NCBI GenBank assembly: GCA_039583875.1
Contig: CM077153.1
Span: 112,836,568-112,900,567 of the forward strand
Source of the DNA: Platanthera guangdongensis
Lineage: Eukaryota > Streptophyta > Magnoliopsida > Asparagales > Orchidaceae
Direction: 5' to 3'
DNA length: 64,000 bases
Shown: piece by piece, positions 44,203 through 55,638 of the stretch
Layout of the letters: every line of letters starts with the position of its first letter
Numbering within the stretch: position 1 is the stretch's first letter
Made by a program: the position numbers and the translations under genes
The notes under the pieces: generated by a model
What the model was told of the DNA's origin: nothing
Databases searched by the model: none
Seen by the model: only the letters and a program-made list of their open reading frames with translations

Positions 44203-45311
44203 ATGAATCCTGCAAAGGGTCATGATAAATCGAGCCGCATCTCAGTGACTACAGATCTCTCAGAAGTGCAGGATTGCTCGTATTTTAATAGTGAGGTTGT
44301 TGACCCTCATAGAGAAATTTTTGCAAACAGTGTTGAGCGTGGGTTAGAATCTGTTGCAAATGAGTCTCTTTGTGAGGACGAAGAAGAGGCCCCTTCTCCA
44401 TTCACTAATCAAATTCGGTGGGATACTGTCTCCGATGATTTCAGAGAACCACGTCTCCCGGAGTATTCTGCATGTGATGATCCGTTTTCTCATTTGCAAG
44501 CTTTTGAATCAGCTATTTCACTTAGAAAAGTGTCAAATGGAGTAAAATGCAAACTCTTCGTTATATCTTTTGGCAATGTTGCGAGAGAATGGTTTTATAG
44601 CCTCCCACCTCGATCAGTAACCAGCTTTAAGGATCTTCGAAGCCAATTTATTTCTAGATTCGCTATTTACAGGAAGCGGAAAAGAGACGTTGGAGCTCTC
44701 TTCCGAATCAAGCAAGGAATTGACGAGTCTAATCAGATTTTGTTGATCAGTTTCAAAAGGAGGTTCTAGATATTTGTAGCGTCCATCAAGACTATTACTT
44801 GCATGCTTTCATAAATGCCCTTCAAGAAGGCCCATTGAAATTCAAGCTCACCACAAAATATCCCAAAAGCTACGGAGATCTTATTAATATAGTTAATACA
44901 TTCATAATAGCCGAAGAGGCAAATAAAGATTATGTTTCATTTCTGAATCAAATGGCTAAACAATCTCAAGGGAATTCTGGTCAACAGCAATCTATTTCCC
45001 CTCAAGATGTCTTGCAAGTTGAATATTGCAAGTCTCCTTATATTCTCCAGGATAAAACTCCAAAGTATGAAAAAGATTCAGGTAAGTGTGTTAAGTTCAA
45101 AATTCCTATGGAAGATCTTTTGATAATCATTCAGGAAATGCCTGAGTTCAAGAAGCCTCGGCGTATGAAATCCAAAATCAAGTATCGGCACGAGCAACTT
45201 TTTTGCAAGTATCATAAAGATATTGGTCATCTAGCAGAAGATTGCATAGCTCTCAGGAAATTGGCTAATCAACTTGTAAGAGCTGGAAAGTTGCAAGAAT
45301 ATGTTATCTAG
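44203..45311 (+). pseudogene. gag: Gag of element B, one-base frameshift
   Basis: Starts at ATG 44203 (MNPAKGH). Same protein as the intact gag of element A, including EWFYSLPP and the CKYHKDIGHLAEDC finger. One base is missing at about 44733, after the codons for GIDESN, which shifts the frame into a stop at 44767. The remainder (44799-45311) is readable in the second frame. Confidence 0.88.
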
Positions 45312-45559
45312 TGACTCTCTAAGGCAATCTTCCGTTTCTTGCTCAATGGATCAAGCAGTTATTCCTCTCTTTCTATAATGAAAAGTGCTTATGTTCAGAA
45401 TAATACATAACATCTCTCTCTTTCTATAAGGCATGATAAAATTGCAGATATATATCCTTTATCACTTCCTTAACATCATGCAAATGTTACATTTTCATTT
45501 AAAGCTTATTTTTGCATGTAGGGGCAAGAGCCCCTTACGAATTCTTAAGCCCTCCACAT
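45312..45559. other. gag 3' flank of element B
   Basis: About 250 bp of AT-rich, non-coding sequence where pol would be expected; matches 6263-6545 of element A in reverse. Confidence 0.5.
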
Positions 45560-45776
45560 CCTGCTCGACTTCAGTAGCAGATGTGTAGTGGGTTTTCCGC
45601 TTGACCTTCAGTCGCAGGCATTGCGTACCCGTCACGCATGACTTCAGTCACAGACAGGCTTTACGTACTTGTCCCGCTTGACCTCGGTCGCAGACATTGC
45701 GTACTTGTCCTGCTTGACCTCAGTCGCAGACGTTGCGTACTTGTCCCGCTTGACATTGGTCATGGAATTTAAGAAT
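45560..45776 (+). repeat. Tandem repeat of about 36-40 bp (element B)
   Basis: Same array as 6048-6262 in element A; units around GCAGACATTGCGTACTTGTC and CCGCTTGACYTCAGTC. Confidence 0.75.
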
Positions 45777-45786
45777 TTCGATCCCG

Positions 45787-45845
45787 CTTATGTGTTTTTG
45801 TGAGGAAAGCAATGCCACGCGCACCTGCCCACATTGACACATAAG
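45787..45845 (+). other. Conserved-loop hairpin (element B copy)
   Basis: CTTATGTGT...ACACATAAG outer stem and GTG/CAC inner helix, loop with GGAAAGCAATGCC and CGCACCTGCCCAC. Lies 476 bp after gag and 940 bp before the end of aORF2. Confidence 0.8.
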
Positions 45846-46782
45846 TGCATATCTTCACCTATTTTTGCAGGACAACACGCGCCTATCTGCTGTCTCGCGG
45901 TTTTATTTAGCGGTCTGTGCAGGTTTTACAATTAATTACACAAGCCTCCCGGTTTCATATTCCGGCTTAAGTTTTTTAACTTTCCTGTTCTTACCGGCCG
46001 GATTATCATTAATATATTTGGGAACTCGGCCGACTTACGTCCGCCTATCCGCTATTCAGTATCTTATTCGGCTTATGTATATCAATTGCCGGTTTGTTAT
46101 TCATATGAAAAAGAGGTCGCCCGACCTGTTTCTGTTACTTAATTCCTGGCTATTGATCTGCCGACTTATGGTATTAGCTAAATCAGCGAACTATCGTCAC
46201 AAGAGTTCCCGGCTCCCATATGGCTATATCGGTCTGTATTATCGGAAGCCGGAGCTTATTTCTCTATTTCTGTTCCTTTAATCAAATGGGCAATTCGCTT
46301 CAGAGTTTGCCCTAGCCGCAATCTAATATTTCAATGTGATGGATGTTTGCCGACTTCGACAGGTGGCCGCGCGGCTTAGCGGTCACGGTTTAAGTATGAA
46401 CAAGCCGCGGCAATTCAGCTCTTCTAGCAGATAACGTTGAATAATTCATCAAGGAAAATTGCGGTTTAAATTATTAGCCGCTCGGCTTATTGTTGACGTG
46501 CACTCCGGTAGAAACCGCAGGGAAATGTCTCTCTCTTGCGGACAGCTTTGATGAAGTCGCAGCGCAAACTCAGTCGGTTTACATACCTATATTCTAAATC
46601 GGAAGCTACACTGAGACCGCGCGGACTTAGTCAAGTAAGAAAAGTAAGATGCAACAAAGAGTAAGGTAAATGTGCCTTCATTACTATGTCATTAAGTGTT
46701 ACAAAATTTTTAATCGCGCGGTTACAAAAACAATCCGCCGATTTCAAAAAGTTCAAAATACAAAACCAAGTTATAAATTTTT
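45846..46782. other. Non-coding region at the converging gene ends (element B)
   Basis: Reverse match of 5031-5973 in element A. No recognisable gene; probably 3' ends of both transcription units. Confidence 0.5.
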
Positions 46783-48581
46783 CTAATCGTCCGGTTTGAG
46801 CTTCTTAGTCGCAGGAGCATCCAAATCACTGCCATCGCCAACATCGACAGATGATAAAGAGTACCCGCTGCTAGTTGAGGAGCTCGCTGAACCATCAGAA
46901 GATGTCGAGTCTGGCCGCGCGGTCTCCGACTCTTGGCCGCCGGACTCAGGAGATGTGCGTGGACTCCGGCTTCCCTGGCCGACCTCCTCCACGGCGTCTC
47001 CCACCACCTCACCGACTTCTTCCCCGACTTTGGCCTTGCCTTTGATCGACTTATAGACGTCGGCCACCTGCTCCTTCAGGGAAGGGTAGATGTCGGCGCA
47101 TGTGAAGTTGGTGAAGCCGGGGGCCAAGCCGCCAAGGTCCCGGAGGCGGTTAAGCGCTCCATCGATTCCTTGGACGAGTTGGGGGAAGACTTGGTCTTGG
47201 AAGATCGGGTTGGCAGGGTTGTACATTTCCTGCAAAGCAAAGGTAAAGGTAAGGTCGCGCGGTTATATAATGCTAACCGCGTGGGTATTGGTAATGACTT
47301 ACCGCCTCTTTCTCTTTAAGCCGCTTGTTCTCTTCTTGCTGTTCGCCTAACTGCGTCTTCAGGCCGCTGTTTTCTTTCATCAGCTCCTTGTAGGCAAGCC
47401 CCATGAAATGGCTTGCCACGAAGCTCCTCGCGCCGACTTGCGCGGCTAGCCGCGGCAAGTCGTCTGGAGGAACTCGTCGCATAGCCCTCAAATTGCGCTT
47501 GCCGTACAGCGCGCCGCCAACCGCATTAGCATGGCGGCTTACTTCTTCAGCTCCCCAGTAGGGGAGGGCGGTGGAGATCGTCACCGACTTGCCGTCCGGA
47601 CTCCACCGCAAGGCCGGGTCGCCGTGGACATCCTTCAGGCTGCTGCCGGTTCCTTGCATCATGAACTCTCCAGAGGAGTCCGACTCCTCCTCCTCCGCAG
47701 CTCGCGCCGGCTTGACCCGCTTCGCCCTCTTTTCTCTTTGAGTAAGGGTCAAGCCGCCCGGAGTCTGCGGCTTGTTCAGCGGGACCGCCACAACAGCTGC
47801 AAAGATAGAAGGCAAAGTTAGTTTTCAGGCCGCACGGCTAAGAATTCAGGTCGGCCGGCTTAACACTTACTGTCTTCCGCTTCGACTCCTACTAGCGACG
47901 GCAACAGCGGGATGTAGTAGTTCACATCAAGCCGCTCGCCCCTGAAGAAGTCGTAAATCTCCTTCTCCATGCCGTCCAAGCCGCTGCTGCCGAAGGCGGC
48001 TTCTTCGCGGATTTGGGGGTCGACCGGCAGCAACCCCAAGTTGCCCTCGAAGATCAGAAACCGCTCCGGCCAGTTCGCGATCTTGTTGGCCAAGTTAACT
48101 ATCTTCAGCCCTCTGCAGCCGAAGTAGAGGTGCCCTCGGAAGATCTTTGTCCCGGAGTCCGGGATAGACCGCACCGAGAAGCACTCTCGGAAGAGCCTCA
48201 TCGAGAAGCGGACTCTTTCCGACCTGAGGTAAGAGATGAAGCTGTAGATGGCGGCTATCGAGTTCGGGGGAAGTTGTCCGGGCACAACTCCATAGTGGTC
48301 GAAGACCGCTACGGCCTCTAGCAAGACCGGGAAGCTGAAGCCGCAGTCGAAGTGGTCAATGGGGACTGCGATCTGATTCGCATTGGAGGAGTTAATCCGC
48401 TCATCCTGCCGGGGAAGCCGCGCGATCAGCGGACTTCCTTGCATATGTTTCTCGACAAAGTCATCCAGCTCGGCTTTGTAAGCCGGCATTCTTTGTGGTC
48501 AGCTGAGTGGAAGGCGGAGGCCGCGTCTGTCCTAACGGCTGTGGCCTTGTCAGACCGCAACGACTTGGACTTAGCCCGCAT
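46783..48581 (-). pseudogene. Antisense gene 2 (aORF2) of element B, three exons, one frameshift
   Basis: ATG 48581; exon 1 to 47871, intron 47797-47870, exon 2 47796-47303, intron 47231-47302, exon 3 47230-46783. Introns of 74 and 72 bp have GTAAG starts and TTTGCAG ends. Exon 1: HYGVVPGQLPPNS, FRECFSVRS, GHLYFGCRGLK (Transposase_28-like). Exon 2: basic N-terminal patch, then a coiled coil (LMKENSGLKTQLGEQQEE). Exon 3: NPANPIFQDQV, a helical segment, then a Ser/Asp-rich tail ending KKLKPDD. One base is missing at about 48478 relative to element A, close to the N-terminus; otherwise open. Likely nuclear from the basic motifs, which is an inference. Confidence 0.8.
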
Positions 48582-48618
48582 CCTTCTTGATTTGTGATAA
48601 ACTCTGCGGGGTCTGCGC

Positions 48619-48626
48619 TATTTATA
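48619..48626 (-). promoter_or_regulatory. TATA box of aORF2 (element B)
   Basis: TATAAATA on the minus strand, 38 bp from ATG 48581. Confidence 0.65.
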
Positions 48627-49041
48627 GAAAATCCGTGAAGCTACAGTGCCCAACGTCAAATCGCGGCTAGTCGTCACGCCGCGCGGCCTAAGTCCGCTGG
48701 AAGTGCAGAACAGTTTAGTGATCAAGCCGCCTTTTAGTCCGTCAGTCCGCACGGCTATTTCCCTGCACTTAGAAAAATTCTATGGCAAATCATGTGGATA
48801 TCGAGTATTCAAGCCGGCGCTCTGTTCGCCAGACCGCGCGGCTATTATCCTAAACTTTAAATTTCTCAGAACAAAGCAGCAGACATGTGGATTATAAATA
48901 CAAACCGCATAAGCCGCATTCAGTTCGTAGCATAATAAAATACAACAGTTTACAGCAATCAAATTGTCTAACATCCAGAGAAAAAATATATATTACAACA
49001 TAATATTCAATTGTCTGCGCGGCTTAAATCTCTCAAGTCGC
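48627..49041. other. Spacer between antisense genes (element B)
   Basis: Reverse match of 3067-3481 in element A. No gene seen. Confidence 0.5.
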
Positions 49042-51150
49042 TCAGGATCGTTTGTCATCTTCCGGCCTATCTCGTCCCATGTGCGCGACCTGTTCACCGG
49101 TCTGCACAATCGCAACATACACCTGGCTAACCAGATTATGAAGCGCATGCAGAGACCGATGAACTCGCGCAGCGTCTCGCTCAACTCTCGCAAACGGAAT
49201 CATATGGATCGCCTGGGCCCCCGGACCGCTTGGAACTGCGACCTGGTTAGGCGCCGCGGCCACTGGCGGATGCGAACTCTCGCCAGAGGCCGGGCGGCTA
49301 GTTCCCGGCAACTCTGCAGGAGTTGGTGGTGCAGGTCGCAGTTCTCCGCCGGTCTCCGCCGGCAAGTCTTGGTTCTCGCCGCCTTCAGCATGTGGGATCT
49401 GTTCTCTATCTCCTTCCAGCCGCGCGGCCATCAGCAAGTACTTCTCCGCCCTTTCCTGCTCCAAGGCGACCTGCATCTCAGCAATCTTCGCCTCAGCGGT
49501 TTCCATCGCGGTCTGGTGCCTGGCGGTCTCTTCCTTCCTCGCAGTCTGGAACCTGGCGGTCTCTTACTTCCTCGCAGTCTGGAACCTGGTGGTCTCTTCC
49601 TTCATCGCGGTCTGGAGCCTGGCAGTCTCTTGTTCCATCGCAGTCTTCATCCTCGCGGTCTCCAGCTCAAGCGCTCTTTGCAACCTAGTGGTCTCTTGCT
49701 CCAGGGTGGTTTGCAACTCTTGGATCCTTTTTTCCGCGGCCTCCTGGGCAACCCGCTGTTGTTCGTCTTTAATCCGCAGTGTTTCGGTGGCCGCGTTCAA
49801 AGCCGCCTGCAGCGAGCCGACCTCCTTCTGGAAGTCGGCCATCTCCTTCTCGCGAACACTTGGAGGCGGAGGCGGTGGCAGCATAGACAAATACGACGTC
49901 AAGTCGCCCGGTTTCATCGCGGTCTCCGGTACACCTGCAGGTGAAAAACCGCAGTCAGGTTCAGCCGGATTATTGCGACCTTCTAGTAAGGAAATCGGTA
50001 GGATGAGACCGCCGGTTTGATGTTTATCTTCTCCAGAGGCCGCGGTATGGATTTTAATCACTGGCCGCCTGAGCCGCTCAGGATCTATCCTCTTCAGCTT
50101 TTCTTTCCATAGCCGCTCGGTTTCCTTAGCTCGGCTTTTCAGTTGAGCCGTGGTCAGGAAAAAGCTGGCCGGCGGATTTAATATTATATTCGCCCCCTTC
50201 TTCCTTGACCGCGACTTGTAGAATTTAATAATTCGCCTAACGTCCCGGTGTTTACCTTGCAGTAATGGATGTGCGGTCTCCACCGGCTTATTGGCGATTA
50301 GTTTCTTCATCTCCTCCATCTTCTCGCGGAGCTTCAGTTTCTCGGCTCCTTCAGAAGCCGCGGAAGCCGGTTCGCCAGGCTTCTCCCCAATAACCTAGAT
50401 GTCGGGGCGGTCAACCTCCTCAGACGCCGCTGGTGTCGACAACAGCGCGTCTTGCCGCTGGAGGGTCTCCATGCCCTTCAGGAGCTCGCTGAGCGAGTCG
50501 CTAACCGCGGGCGTATTCTCCAGTTCGCTCGGCTTGTGATCCGGTGTAGCCGGGTCCTCGGGTACCTCCTTCTCGTGCGGCCTGTGTTGAAGACTGTCCG
50601 CTCCGGTCTTTTCAGAGATATTCCGGTTTCTGGCATGCAGCTTCCTCATTTTCTTCTTCATCCTTTCTTCAAGGGTTTCGCTCCTTTCTTTCCGCCGTTT
50701 CAGGGAGCCGGACACCTTTTCAGTCCGCTTGCCCTGTTCAGCAACAGTCCGCTCGGGTTCCTGCGCCTTCTCCGGCTCGTTGTCATCCACAACGATTAAG
50801 TCGACCTTGCTCGGCAAATCGGACGGTTTCCCAGACTCAACACTCTTCTCCTCCGTCCCTCCAATTTTTAGGAGCGGTTCTCCTGATGGAGAGAAAGTCA
50901 CGTCGAAGGATTTGGCAGTTCCGGTTTGCACTGGAGCAGCCTTCGAAACCGCTTTGGGATCGGCTGCGGCCTGCGATGGTCCGCCGACGATCTCTGTCGG
51001 CCTCCTTTCAGCTCCAGACGCCGCTGATGTCTCCAGCTTCCCGGTCTTCTTGGCAGTCTGACGTGCAGAATCATTCGAGTTCTCGCTCCGGCTCTGTTTA
51101 GCTTCTGGCGGTTTCTTGTTGCGAGCTAACATTGATGACATCACATCCAT
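49042..51150 (-). pseudogene. Antisense gene 1 (aORF1) of element B, two nonsense codons
   Basis: ATG 51150 to the stop at 49042, about 702 codons in one uninterrupted frame apart from TAG at 50395 (CAG in element A) and TAA at about 49564. Order: charged N-terminus with LQHRPHEKEVP; a basic stretch (YKSRSRKKGANI); a Pro run (LPPPPPPS at about 49880); a coiled coil of six 11-residue units (about 49505-49710); a Gly/Ala/Pro linker; and a helical C-terminus (HALHNLVSQVYVAIVQ). No enzyme motif. Confidence 0.78.
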
Positions 51151-51249
51151 CGCTAAAGAAATCGCGTCGGCTTGCAAAATTCTAACCGCAAGTGGCGAGT
51201 AGCGACCCGTGCTTGGCAGGAATCCTGAAGAATGTTAAGGGTCAGGGGA

Positions 51250-51256
51250 TTTTATA
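51250..51256 (-). promoter_or_regulatory. TATA box of aORF1 (element B)
   Basis: TATAAAA on the minus strand about 100 bp before ATG 51150. Confidence 0.6.
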
Positions 51257-51338
51257 GACAACGATAAAGCAGTCGCGGTCTCCGGCTTAGTTCTACATTT
51301 TCGAAGTTTTTTGGAAACTTAAAAATGTGCGGGGATTA

Positions 51339-52002
51339 TGATAAGCCCGGAATCCGAGACCTGCCCGCGCAGTTTTCCAGACCGGGCGGTCTGCCTATTC
51401 AAGCCGCCAAACCCCCCAAGCCGGGCAGTCTCCATGTCAGGCCGCTGCCAGCACCGACCCTGCTCAGCGACAAGGCCCAAGGACCCAGTCGTCAGCTCGC
51501 TAGGAGGAATCCGCCAGGCCGCGCGGCTTCCCTCCTTTCTTGTTTCTTTCTCTTTTGCTTCCCCTCACCTCTGCCCGGTTCTCCTGTACCCCGGGCAGCC
51601 GGTAATTTTAGCCCTGCCCGTTTGGGCAGGCCCCCGAGCCTATAAATAGGGGGTGGGTGCACTCCCCAAGGCACCATGACTGGGATCCAGTAGCTCGCCT
51701 GTTAAGAGCTGCGGTCTCAAGTCTAGTGTATTGCGGCTTGTAGCCCGGCCGGCTTCTTCTTTTACTCGTTGTAACCGTCTCATTTTTAAGTAAAGGAAAG
51801 CCCGCCGCAAGAGTGGCATTCAAGCTGCGGCGGGCGAACTCTGCTGTTGCCGCTGCCAGCGGCCCCCTCCTCTTTTCTGCCCTTTAGCTGCGACCGCTAG
51901 TAACCGATTAGTCGACAGTCTCCTCCTTTCCTTCCCTATTCCCCGGTGTTCGAACCGTTAACTGGTGGTGACCGACTCCCTTTCCGTTTTCGTGCATCAA
52001 CA
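51339..52002 (+). repeat. 3' LTR of element B (664 bp)
   Basis: TGATAAGCCC...GCATCAACA, preceded by GTGCGGGGATTA, followed by AGGTG at 52003-52007. Confidence 0.94.
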
Positions 52003-52112
52003 AGGTGTGCCCTTAAGATATCTCATAATCCTTTTGACAGCAGTAAGATGAAATTCTTTAGGGCAAGATTGGTACCTAGCACAGACACTTGTAGCATACA
52101 TGATATCCTTTC
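52003..52112 (-). pseudogene. Ty1/copia RT C-terminus, minus-strand element
   Basis: On the minus strand reads DIMYATSVCARYQ and MRYLKGTP, joining to 43262 once element B and one AGGTG are removed. It is cut at about 52112 by the start of duplicated copy 2. Confidence 0.82.
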
Positions 52113-52573
52113 ACGTTTTCTGCTCATTTGCTTCCCCTCACCAATGCCCGGTTCTCCTGTACCCCGGGCAGCAGGTAACTTTAGCCCTGCCCGCTTGGGC
52201 AGGCCCCCGAGCCTATAAATAGGGGGAGGGTGCACTCCCCAAGACACGCTGACTTGTATCCAGGAGCTCGCCTGTTAAGAGTTGCGGTCTCAAGTCTAGT
52301 GTTTTGCGGCTTGCAGTCCGGCCGGCTTCCTCTTTTCTTCCTTCTTGTAACTTTTTCTTACCTCAAATAAAGGAAAGCCCGTCGCAGGAGTGGCATTTAA
52401 GCCACGGCGGGCGAACTCTGCTGTTGCCGCTGCCAGCGTCCTCTTTTTCCATCCTTTAGCTACGATCGCTAGTAACCGACTACTGGACAGTCTCCTCGTT
52501 TCCGTTCTTTACCCCGATGCTCGAACCGTTAGCTGGTGGTGCCCGACTCCCTGTGCGTTTTCGTGCATCAACA
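52113..52573 (+). repeat. Element C-type LTR fragment, 5' part missing
   Basis: Last 461 bp of the element C 3' LTR, ending CATCAACA and followed by AAGCG (52574-52578), exactly as at 13618. It is part of the duplicated block, not a separate insertion. TATAAATA at about 52213. Confidence 0.88.
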
Positions 52574-52744
52574 AAGCGCATTGAGATTAGATATCATTAC
52601 ATTAAAGAGCATGTTGAGAAGAAACACATCAGTCTTGAGTTTGTCTCCACTGACAAACAAGTGGTTGATATCATCACCAATCCTCTAGATGAAGCCACGT
52701 TAAACACGTTCAAATTTGAGTTGCGTATGTTGAACTTAGAGTAG
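52574..52744 (+). pseudogene. Ty1/copia RNase H C-terminus, copy 2
   Basis: Same as 13619-13789 but with the internal stop absent (GAGAAG where copy 1 has TAGAAG). Ends ELRMLNLE and TAG at 52742-52744. Confidence 0.85.
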
Positions 52745-53124
52745 CATGATTATGTTTAGATATATATGCATTTGATGATTAACCTTTTGTAGTTAATCAA
52801 GAAATAAATGGACTAATTATCGAGACGTCAAGAGCATTGAGACAACTAAAGGCGTCAATAACGTCGAGTGCATCGAGTACACTCAACGCATTTAATCTGG
52901 CGGATCCGATAACTGCTAATTCTAAGGATTAATGTCAGCCGTTGATCAAATCGTGTTAATCACGATCAGTATGCGCCTCTCCAAATTCTTGAATATGGGT
53001 AACTATAAATGAAAATGTGTGCCTTGGATAAAACACATAGTTCCTTGCCCTAATTGACTCACTGAATCCCTGCGAGAGTTTTCTCAAGAAAAGTTCTTCA
53101 ACTCTCTAGAAACTCAAAGGTTCA
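52745..53124. other. Copia spacer, copy 2
   Basis: Duplicate of 13790-14169; nothing further recognised. Confidence 0.45.
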
Positions 53125-55638
53125 ATGGCACCCAAAGGTGTAGATTTCCTATTTGAGGGCTCTGAACTTGCTAGAAATGGATTCAAGGATGCTCTTGAAG
53201 AAGTACAGTTGGTTATACATATGTTTAATGCCACCGACCAAGAGTTTGTTCCATCAAAACCAAGTTCTTCAGGAAAATAGAAGTGTTAGAACTATACACA
53301 AATGCCAAAGTGGGATCTTCTTCAAATAAGATAAAGACATAAATTAGTGGAAACAGAATCAAGATTTCCTCAATAAGGTTGAGCAAGGCTCTAAAATTGA
53401 CTAAGCTTTAGCCGTTAGATGAAAAGGATAAACAGTTCTTTGAGGATGTTAGGTCAACACTTAAATGGCGTGGCCTGTCAAAGCACACCACAGGTTCTTT
53501 CATAAGAAAAGAGATGAACCTAAAAGGTAAGTTCTTGGCAGATGTCATAGGCAAGGACTAAATCTACAAGACAGGTCCTCATGACAAGATTTCAAGGAAG
53601 ATGTTTGAGAAGATGACAAGAGTAATTCTGTCAAAGAAGACTGATTAGGGAAAGATCCTTTTCTAAAGGATAGTGGAATGTATTCCAGAACCCAACATGG
53701 GTAGAATACTCTCCTTATTCTCGCTAAGTTTAGCTCTAAGGATCCTCAATATGAGGCTAGGAGCTAAGATACACCATATGAGGAGAATGGACTTAAGGAT
53801 GTTTGACAGGTCGGATAGAGTGTCGCTCCCACATCAACTGCAAACTAACAGTAATAAAAAGAAAGTAGTTACAATAACTGAAGAATGATCTGAATGCAGC
53901 TCTTCTGAGAGTAAAGGTGAAGAACCTCATTACCCACAGTTATTAGAATCAACTACTGAGACCAGCAGAGATGTAAGTGCTCAGGTGTCTATCTCATCAG
54001 AACCTTCGCCAAAACTCTACCAAATAATGTTTCTGAATATTAAGACACTTCAAAAGAACCTACTGAGAAACTAGTTAGTACTGTTGTTGAAAGAATTTGT
54101 GTAGATATTGAGGTGGAGACCCTGGGATTGGATGCTCCTACTGAGGTGGAGCAAGGTCAATCTTCTGTTGGTCTACAAGACAAGATTTACTCTTTCCTAG
54201 ATAACCTATAGGAAAGAATAGGTCAGATCATATGTGAATCTCAGTTGATGCCCTCTAGTGCTCAAGTTGAGGGAGAGCAGGTTCCAATGCTAGTGCAATA
54301 AGATGTGCCCAACATAATTGTTGTTGTTCAGTAAGTTATATACATAGTGCTGAGGTTGACATGGAGATTCATATAGAGCTCCATGCTCAAGGAACTGTCA
54401 ATGTTATTGAGTTATCTGATGTTGATGGACCTGCTGCTGAAATTCTTACTCACTCCTCTGTGTTTGTAATGGCTGACTCAGAAGGCAGGTGAGATATAAG
54501 GAGGGATGATGAAGATGTTTGCTTCTAAGGGGCATCTCAGCAGGATGATGTTATGTCTTCCTCCTTTGTGGCTCAATTGAAAGGACTTTTAGATGACTGG
54601 ATAAGACAAATAGAACACTATGTGGATGACTCTATCTAGGAATTGAGACAAGATCTATCCACTGAGATCAAGTCTATTAGATTTGAGGAGAATCTACTCA
54701 AGGCCAACACTATAGAATTCTTTAAAAGAGTTTCTCATGTTGTTACTTTTACTGAATAAAAGCTTGCTGAAAATAGCAAAAGCAAAATGACATCATAGAG
54801 AATTAAAACATCACTTATGGAAATATAAAAATGGTGCATACAATACAAAAGCAAATCATGGAAGCAAATAAAGTCACTTTAGAAAGAAGAATGGATCTTG
54901 CACTAAGTTTTTAGATGACCACATGTTGGAGGATAATAATCAATTTACCAAAGATGTCAATTATTGGCTGACAATATTTCCTATACCACGGACTCCTTGT
55001 CTACGGTCATATCTGAAGAAGTCATAAAGGGGGAGAAAGTAATGATTAAGTCCAATAGATAAAATGCAATTTGGACTTCAAATGTTATCAGAGGATCACT
55101 GGGCCTAGATCTTGTTATATATGATGATGTTCCTGCTCCTGTTCCTGCTCCTGAAGGTCAAATAGATGGTGATGGAATTGAAACAATAGATGTAAATGTT
55201 CCATCCTTCATCCCCATAACTCAACAACTAGCAAAGAATAATGGTAAGGCTGCTGTTGAGGAAGATGTTGAGAACAGGTAGAGCATGAAGAGACATAGAA
55301 AAGAGATGGAGTCCAGGCCTGATTTTGAATTATGGAGTCCTCAATCCAGGACCATTAATTTTGCTACCATTGATCAGATTAAAGAAAACAAAACTAAAAG
55401 AAGTATACTATATAGCACCATGGAATGGGCTAAACTTGAAAGAAATCAAGAGATCACGAGAAAGTTCAAAAAGGATAAAAAGGCTGGTACTGTACAGTCA
55501 AATGCTCCATAGCCTAACAAATAATTTCCAAAGCCAAACAACTATTTTGAAAGGCAAATGCAAAAGAAGATTGAAGCTGAGGAGAAGGCTACTAAAAGGC
55601 CTTTCAGAGGCATAATCATTAAGGAACCTGAAGCCTAA
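53125..55638 (+). pseudogene. Copia downstream ORF (env-like position), copy 2
   Basis: Duplicate of 14170-16689, beginning MAPKGVDFLFEG, with most of the same stops, showing that the decay predates the duplication. Copy-specific differences include an earlier end (TAA at 55636-55638). The polypurine run reads AAAGGGGGAGAAAG here (about 55026). Confidence 0.6.

Larger units (their letters stand above)
43268..52002 (+). mobile_element. Element B: gag-only Tat-like LTR retrotransposon with antisense genes, complete
   Basis: 8.73 kb, LTRs of 662 and 664 bp differing by about a dozen positions, perfect AGGTG duplication. Layout: LTR, leader, gag, tandem array, hairpin, then aORF2 and aORF1 on the minus strand, LTR. 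No pol anywhere. The low LTR difference makes it the youngest dateable insertion in the window. Its antisense genes are the fullest set here, with only three point lesions. Confidence 0.93.
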
